From the NCBI GenBank assembly GCA_024220505.1, contig JAKZZE010000011.1:1116001-1180000 (forward strand): 64,000 bases of DNA, given 5' to 3'. Both the position numbers and the translations under genes were made by a program. Below the pieces are notes generated by a model. It was not told the origin of the DNA, did not search any database, and worked only from the letters and a program-made list of their open reading frames with translations. Origin of the DNA: Rhizopus arrhizus. Its lineage: Eukaryota; Mucoromycota; Mucoromycetes; Mucorales; Rhizopodaceae. Positions 58,900-64,000 of this stretch are shown here, piece after piece. How positions within the stretch are numbered: position 1 is the first letter of the stretch; the number at the start of each line of letters is the position of its first letter.

Positions 58900-60651
58900 A
58901 TGTCATCAGTAAGCTAGTTTTCTCTTGACCATTCTTTCTTTCTCGCTCTTATTAACCTTGTATGTCTGTTTCTTTTAGCGTGATAAATCAGAACGAGGAT
59001 CACTATCATCATATAATGTACCTCGACAGTATCATTTACCCATCAGTCTATTAAGGTCACTGTGTTTATTACCAGCAGTGATAGGTGCCTTCAACAATAT
59101 CACAAGGGTATTAGTATCATATCCTGTAACTGACCATACTGGATTATTTCAACATAAAAGTACACCGCTGACCCATATGGTGGCTGTATTATGGGTAAAA
59201 AAAATCTAGTTATCTTTGTATGAGAAACTCATATTTTCTTCACAGTGCATTCTAGCGGGTTATTGGAGTTGGATATTGACAACAAGCATGCTCCGAAGAT
59301 GGCTGCATCACTATGAGTTAAGTAGTGCCATCGTCCGGCTGATTACTCTTAATGTCATCAACTGGTCAGTATCTGCCTTTTTAAGCTCGCACTATGGTAT
59401 AGATCAGCCCATTTGGAAATGGATGGCTATTTGTTTTATATTTTTTGTTAGTAATGTACTCAAGATCACCTTATCGTCCAACAACAAATATTATGCTCGC
59501 AAAGAAGAACAAGAGCATCAACTGAATTACAAGTCAACGTTTGTCAAGGTCCTCATCTTGCCTCTGACGGTCATTGTCTTCATCACTATGTTTGTCTCGC
59601 TTTATCAGGTCGGACAGATGCGTAGACAGTCGGCTGTTTTGCTGGAAGAAAAGACGATACTACCGACCTTTCAAAAGCATCCACAGCTTCCAGAGGCAGA
59701 AGTTCGAGTGATGGTGATGGTCTTGTCTGCTTGGACACAAAAGAGTTTAGAAAAGAGAAAGATATTCAGAGAGACGACACTGAGATTGATGCCAAAGAAC
59801 AATCAAAATATATCTTACTTTTATCGTTTCATATTGGGACAACCACCTAATGAAAAAGTAAAAGCCACGATGGGACCTTTGATTGATCAAGAGCAGAGCC
59901 AATATGGAGATATTTTGCTATTGCCTTGCTCTGACTTGTATCAAGACCTCAGTAAGAAGGTCTATCATGGTATTGAATGGACTGAACAATATGATTTTGA
60001 TTACTTTGTAAAGACGGATGATGATATTTTTGTTCGATGGGACACATTAAGTAAAGAACTCGAGCTCGCAGGACGCACTCAACGCTATTGGCGAGGATTA
60101 GCCTACTGGTAAGAGAAATTGACCGAGAAAGAAAAGGAAAAGCTCACATTTGTCTTAGGAATATTCCACCCATCCGAAATACAGAGAATAAAAATGGAGA
60201 ATTAGTTTACCCATTACCCATCTTTCCACCTTATACAGCAGGTGCTCTTTATATATTATCAAGAGATGTTGTCCATCTGATCGCGGGCGTAAAAGGCCCA
60301 CGGATGTTTGTAAAGAACGAAGATCAAAACTTGGGCATTTGGCTATTCCCATTCAATATTCTGCCTATTCACGATCGTCGTATACAACAGATTGATGTAT
60401 GTGAAGAGGACATGATTGGCAAGCATTTTGGCGATTTTGGTGAAGCGGATGCTATTGGTGGTACTATGCATGACATGTTGAACAATTTACAAAATGGACG
60501 TAAAATGTGTGCAGGTTTCAAGACTTCTGTATGTGCCATGTGCTATCCATGCCATGGTAAAGGAAATCATTGGAAGGATTGGAACTTTGATTGTGATGAC
60601 AAGAAGGGTGTTACTTTACTTAGCTTACCTCAATTGACTGTGATGGAATAA
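58900..60651 (+). CDS. GT31-family glycosyltransferase (beta-1,3-galactosyltransferase-like), membrane-anchored
   Basis: Adds a sugar (probably galactose or GlcNAc) from a nucleotide sugar in the Golgi. Exons in phase: 58900-58908, 58979-59194, 59246-60108, 60159-60651; 526 aa. The first exon is only ATGTCATCA. The N-terminal half has several hydrophobic segments (for example ILAGYWSWILTTSML, WMAICFIFFVSNVLKITL, VLILPLTVIVFITMFVSLY). The catalytic part contains RVMVMVLSAWTQKSLEKR, YFVKTDDDIFVRW (DxD, metal and donor binding), FPPYTAGALYILSRDVV and KNEDQNLGIWL (the ED-V-G-like motif). The Cys-rich end (CAMCYPCHGKG) is unusual. It ends 66 bp from the convergent fumarate reductase gene. Confidence 0.87.
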
Positions 60652-60717
60652 TAAATAATAACGATAAAATAATAATAATAAAAAAATGAATAGAGAACAT
60701 CATCTCCCATTTTTATT
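60652..60717. terminator. Short shared 3' region between convergent genes
   Basis: 66 bp of AATAA-rich sequence separates two stop codons facing each other; the polyadenylation signals of both genes must overlap here or lie inside the opposite gene. Confidence 0.4.
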
Positions 60718-62657
60718 TTACTTTTTGAGTGTACCAATGATAGCATAAGGTGCATACTTTTCAACCACATCAGGCTTATGCATCATATTGAACTCTTCTG
60801 TCGCATCTCGTCCAGCATAAATAAGGATCGCTTTCTTTCCGCCTGGATGATCAGCAAGGAAATCGGTTACATCCAATACCTGGCCATTCACTACAACCCA
60901 ACAGTCATCAGGCTTGTTGTGCTTTCCAACATCAGAAAGTGTATACTCTTTTATTTCCTTTGGATCGTTTGTCTTTTTTATTTCTTCTTGTTCAATAGCT
61001 GCTGCGGGTGCTGTTGTTTCTGGATTGTTATTTCCTATAGCTTTCGTTGTGTTACCTTGTGGTAAAGCAATTTCCAAACTGAGTGTGTTATTGGGATTGA
61101 CCTGAATATTGATGCCAATACCACCATTCAAGTGCTGACCGATAGCACCCAAACGTTGTTGAGCTACTTGAGTCGAATTGATCAGTTTAGAAAACAGATA
61201 ACGAGAGGCTGTTTGTCCTGCGACGCGACCAAAGACGACGCATCCCAAGAGGGATGACCCACCGAGACGGTTTGCACCGTGAACACCACCACACATCTCA
61301 CCAGTAGCGAATAAGCCAGGGATAGGTGTACCCTGAGTGGACTTGATTTCAGCATCAGGCGTGATCTCAACACCACCCATCGTATAGTGAAGGACAGGCT
61401 GCATGAGGGCCACATAAAAGTAATCGGTCATCTTGATGGGTACATTGTGGAAGAAACGTTTACCCCAGGGATCCTTGATTTTACCTTCAGCAATGGCATT
61501 GTAGGTATTGAATGTCTCTTCCAACTGTTTGGGAGAGATATTCATTTCCTTTGCCAAGGCTTCACCGTTATCAAACTTCTTCATGAGCCCACGACCGGCA
61601 TAGTGACGACAATGCCACTCGATTTCCTTGGAGGCGGCAGTGTTCAAGACGAGTCGAATCGGAAACTTGTTCTTGTTCATCATGCCCGTCACATAATCAC
61701 GGTGACCGAGCTCATCACAAAAACGATTGCCATCAGCATCCAGCAAGAGACCACCACAACCACGAAGGGCTTCAGCAGCCAAGAATTTAACCTTGGCATC
61801 GGGTTCTTTGGGATCCACAAGACCTGTAGGATGGACTTGAACTTTTTCAAGATCGATCGTGTTGGCACCAGCAGCAGCAGCCATCTTGATACCATCACCC
61901 GTACAGTGATCACCATTCGTAGTGGATAGACCATAGAGCTCTGGACGATACTTTTTGAGCAACGACTTGTCTTCGGTGAAGTCAGCAGCGTAACCACCTG
62001 TGGCCAAGATGACTGGACCATATTCCTTGTGTACTTGACCATCGGAGCCCTTACCGACCATGACATACTCAACACCAATGACGTTACCTCGTTCATCCCT
62101 GATCAAGTTTTCAACCTTGGCCTTCTTGATGATCTTTGCTCGTTCAGGTTGTTTCAAGGCTAATTCTTCAAAGCCTTCCATCAGGGCATAGGTAATCGTC
62201 ATACCCGGAAACTGTTCTTTACCACGATGCGTACGAGGGAAGGTGTGACCACCGAGCCGAGAGACAAGCGAGAGATCAAGTGTGAATTTATCTTGAAGCC
62301 ACTCAACAGCAGAAGCAGAACGACCGGTAAGAACATGAATTAAATCTGGACGAGCCAAATCACGTGCAGACTTTAGCGTGTCTTGATAGAATTGTTCAAC
62401 AGAGTCCTTGATGTTAAGGGCAATTTGGGTACGTGTCAATGCACCGTTGATTCCAGATGTGGCCTTTGTAGAGTTTCCTCTGAAAGAAAACGAAATTTAA
62501 AAAAAAAAGAATGTTTTGTTATTATTATTATTTACCCAAAGAATGGATTCTTATCCAACAAAAGAACATTACCACCTTGTTCAATTACTGTATGAGCAGC
62601 AGAAAGACCAGATAATCCACCACCAACAACAATAATTTGGTTATTAAGAGAAGGCAT
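60718..62657 (-). CDS. Soluble fumarate reductase flavoprotein fused to cytochrome b5
   Basis: Reduces fumarate to succinate with FAD, an electron sink at low oxygen (yeast Osm1/Frd1 type). Two exons, 62536-62657 and 60718-62479, give 627 aa. The FAD motif VVGGGLSGLSAAH is at the N-terminus, followed across the intron by GGNSTKATSGING. Active-site regions HTFPRTHRG, VQVHPTGLVDP, LHYTMGGVEI and CGGVHGANRLGGSSLLGCVV are present. After a low-complexity linker (about 500-550) comes a cytochrome b5 domain with DHPGG and a second His in NMMHKPDV, so both heme ligands are there. The b5 module probably feeds electrons to the flavin. No signal peptide or membrane segment is visible; location is probably cytosolic. 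Confidence 0.93.
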
Positions 62658-62934
62658 TGTAAGAAATAAAGAAAGTGAAAGAAAGAGAGAATGATTCACG
62701 GAATATTTTTATGTGAACTAAAAAATAAAAATAAAAAAAGCAGGAGTCAGATGATATGTTAGTGAGTGGAGCGGGGGAAAAAAGTTTTCTTTTTTATTGT
62801 TTGTTTACATTACATGTGCCTCTCTCACACTAAGAAGATTAAAAAATGCATGAATACAAAAAGAATGAATTTACATAAGAAAATGAGGGGAAAGGTTATA
62901 AATGAAGGGGAAGGGGTATAAATACATAAGAGTC

Positions 62935-64000
62935 TTATTGTTCCATAGAATATAATTTATCAATACTTTTCATCCAATCCATCATATCTGATTTAGAGTT
63001 TGCTTGTAGCATATATGCGTTATTATTTGTGTAAATTGAAAATACATGGTTACGCTTTTTATAAAATGAGTATGAATTATGAAATAAGATAGTTATTTAC
63101 CTTAATCATTTGTTCTAATGCTGGGTTATAATCTATTCTAACTGTAGATACATTAATGATACCTTGTTCTTCGGTTTCTAGTTGATTAGTGTAAATGTAA
63201 ATATAAGGCCTAAACAAATATTAGTCATCTCATCTATAACAAGCTTAATTCAATTACCTCCGTAAGACGAACCACCTTTTAACCCATTTATCATTCAGTG
63301 GGTTCTCTTGATAGGTCAAATAACCTTTCTTTGTAACATTATCACTATATTTCATTTCTTAATAACCATACAATCATAATCCAATCACTTACATTTCAGT
63401 AATAAATTTCACTTCTGATATTAACTTTGAATGATTATTCCAACCTTCTTTTCCAATCTCTTGCATACCAGGAATAGGTGGATCTTGACTCAAGGTAATC
63501 TATGATCTTGTTTAGTTTGCAATATCTCAAAGATTTGTTTTCTTACCTCTTTGTCTGTTCCCCATTTTTGGTTCCATATGCAAAGAATCTTTTTAATTAA
63601 CTCTGTTTGGGATTCACTCGATTCGTTCTTGTTGGTATTCATCGATCCATGACTCGTTTGGGATCTTGCGGTATGTAGCATCAACGTTTGTGCTGTACGA
63701 GATACTTGTTCTTTACGATCGATGCGTGCTCGGATACGTTTAAAATCATTAATCAAAGACACGCCTCGAGGTCGCCAGGATCCTAGAAATTCTTCTCCTG
63801 GTACAAACTTGCTCGCCGTATTCAATCGCCATAATTGACTCACTCTTCGTGTCATAGGAGGTCGAAGGTGAACCAAGAAGACGCCACTGCATTTTGATAG
63901 ATAACGAGTAGAGGATCCTAGCAATCTAAACAGTCTAAAGTGACTTGATGTCGTTGAAGTATCTCTACCTTGAATACGAACTGCAATATCCATACTGCAC
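62935..64000 (-). CDS. Kinesin-3 (Unc104/KIF1-type) C-terminal part, gene continues beyond the window
   Basis: Plus-end-directed microtubule motor that moves vesicles and endosomes; the motor domain would lie beyond 64000. Exons in phase: 63547->64000, 63393-63499, 63258-63344, 63101-63209, 62935-63054. The upstream part has MDIAVRIQGR and GEEFLGSWRPRGVSLINDFK, typical of the kinesin-3 tail. The C-terminal PH domain, which binds phosphoinositides on cargo, is clear: VTKKGYLTYQENP, WVKRWFVLRRPYIYIYTNQ, IINVSTVRIDYN, FSIYTNNNAYMLQANS and MMDWMKSIDKLYSMEQ, then stop. Loss of the other exons is only due to the window edge. Confidence 0.85.

Noticed and set aside
61387..61929. Plus-strand ORF of 180 codons
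   Set aside because: Antisense shadow of the fumarate reductase exon; no family resemblance.

Overview
The window looks like nuclear DNA of an early-diverging filamentous fungus, most likely Mucoromycota (Mucor/Rhizopus-like). Reasons: AT-rich DNA; many short GT-AG introns (about 45-75 nt) in otherwise compact genes; Ras-GAP neurofibromin, cobalamin-dependent methionine synthase, calcineurin and kinesin-3 genes; and a transposon load of Tc1/IS630, DIRS and L1-like LINE elements of types I associate with Mucorales. There are no operons or CRISPR arrays, and I recognised no tRNA or rRNA gene. Homology calls rest on my knowledge of the families. Exon joins were made by hand, requiring GT-AG borders and a matching reading phase.

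Left arm (1-25 kb), mostly host genes. Neurofibromin N-terminal half (minus, runs off the left edge); a decayed region (3-6.5 kb); a Tc1/IS630 relic split by an almost intact LINE (7149-12486) with a perfect 14-bp target-site duplication; Hsp20 (plus); then, all on minus, the mitochondrial protease OMA1, methionine synthase MetH (1243 aa, 10 exons), a transglutaminase-like Cyk3-type protein and calcineurin A (536 aa, 9 exons).

Middle (25-58.8 kb), a transposon-rich, gene-poor island. It holds DIRS tyrosine-recombinase elements and their dispersed end fragments, three decayed Tc1/IS630 transposases, LINE fragments, a 415-bp inverted repeat pair 23 kb apart, a perfect 187-bp duplication, long homopolymers and a decayed AMP deaminase. 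A few genes inside still look intact: an intronless NmrA-like oxidoreductase, the SUMO E2 Ubc9 (158 aa, 7 exons), and two related genes encoding PD-(D/E)XK nuclease-like proteins. These last two, one with many introns and one with none, are my best candidate for something undescribed. A C2H2 zinc-finger gene in the island is probably broken.

Right arm (58.9-64 kb), host genes again: a GT31 glycosyltransferase (plus) converging on a fumarate reductase-cytochrome b5 fusion (minus), then the C-terminal part of a kinesin-3 (minus, runs off the right edge).

The host genes do not form one pathway. They are ordinary housekeeping and signalling genes flanking an island that has been bombarded repeatedly, with visible nesting (LINE in Tc1; truncated LINE in DIRS).
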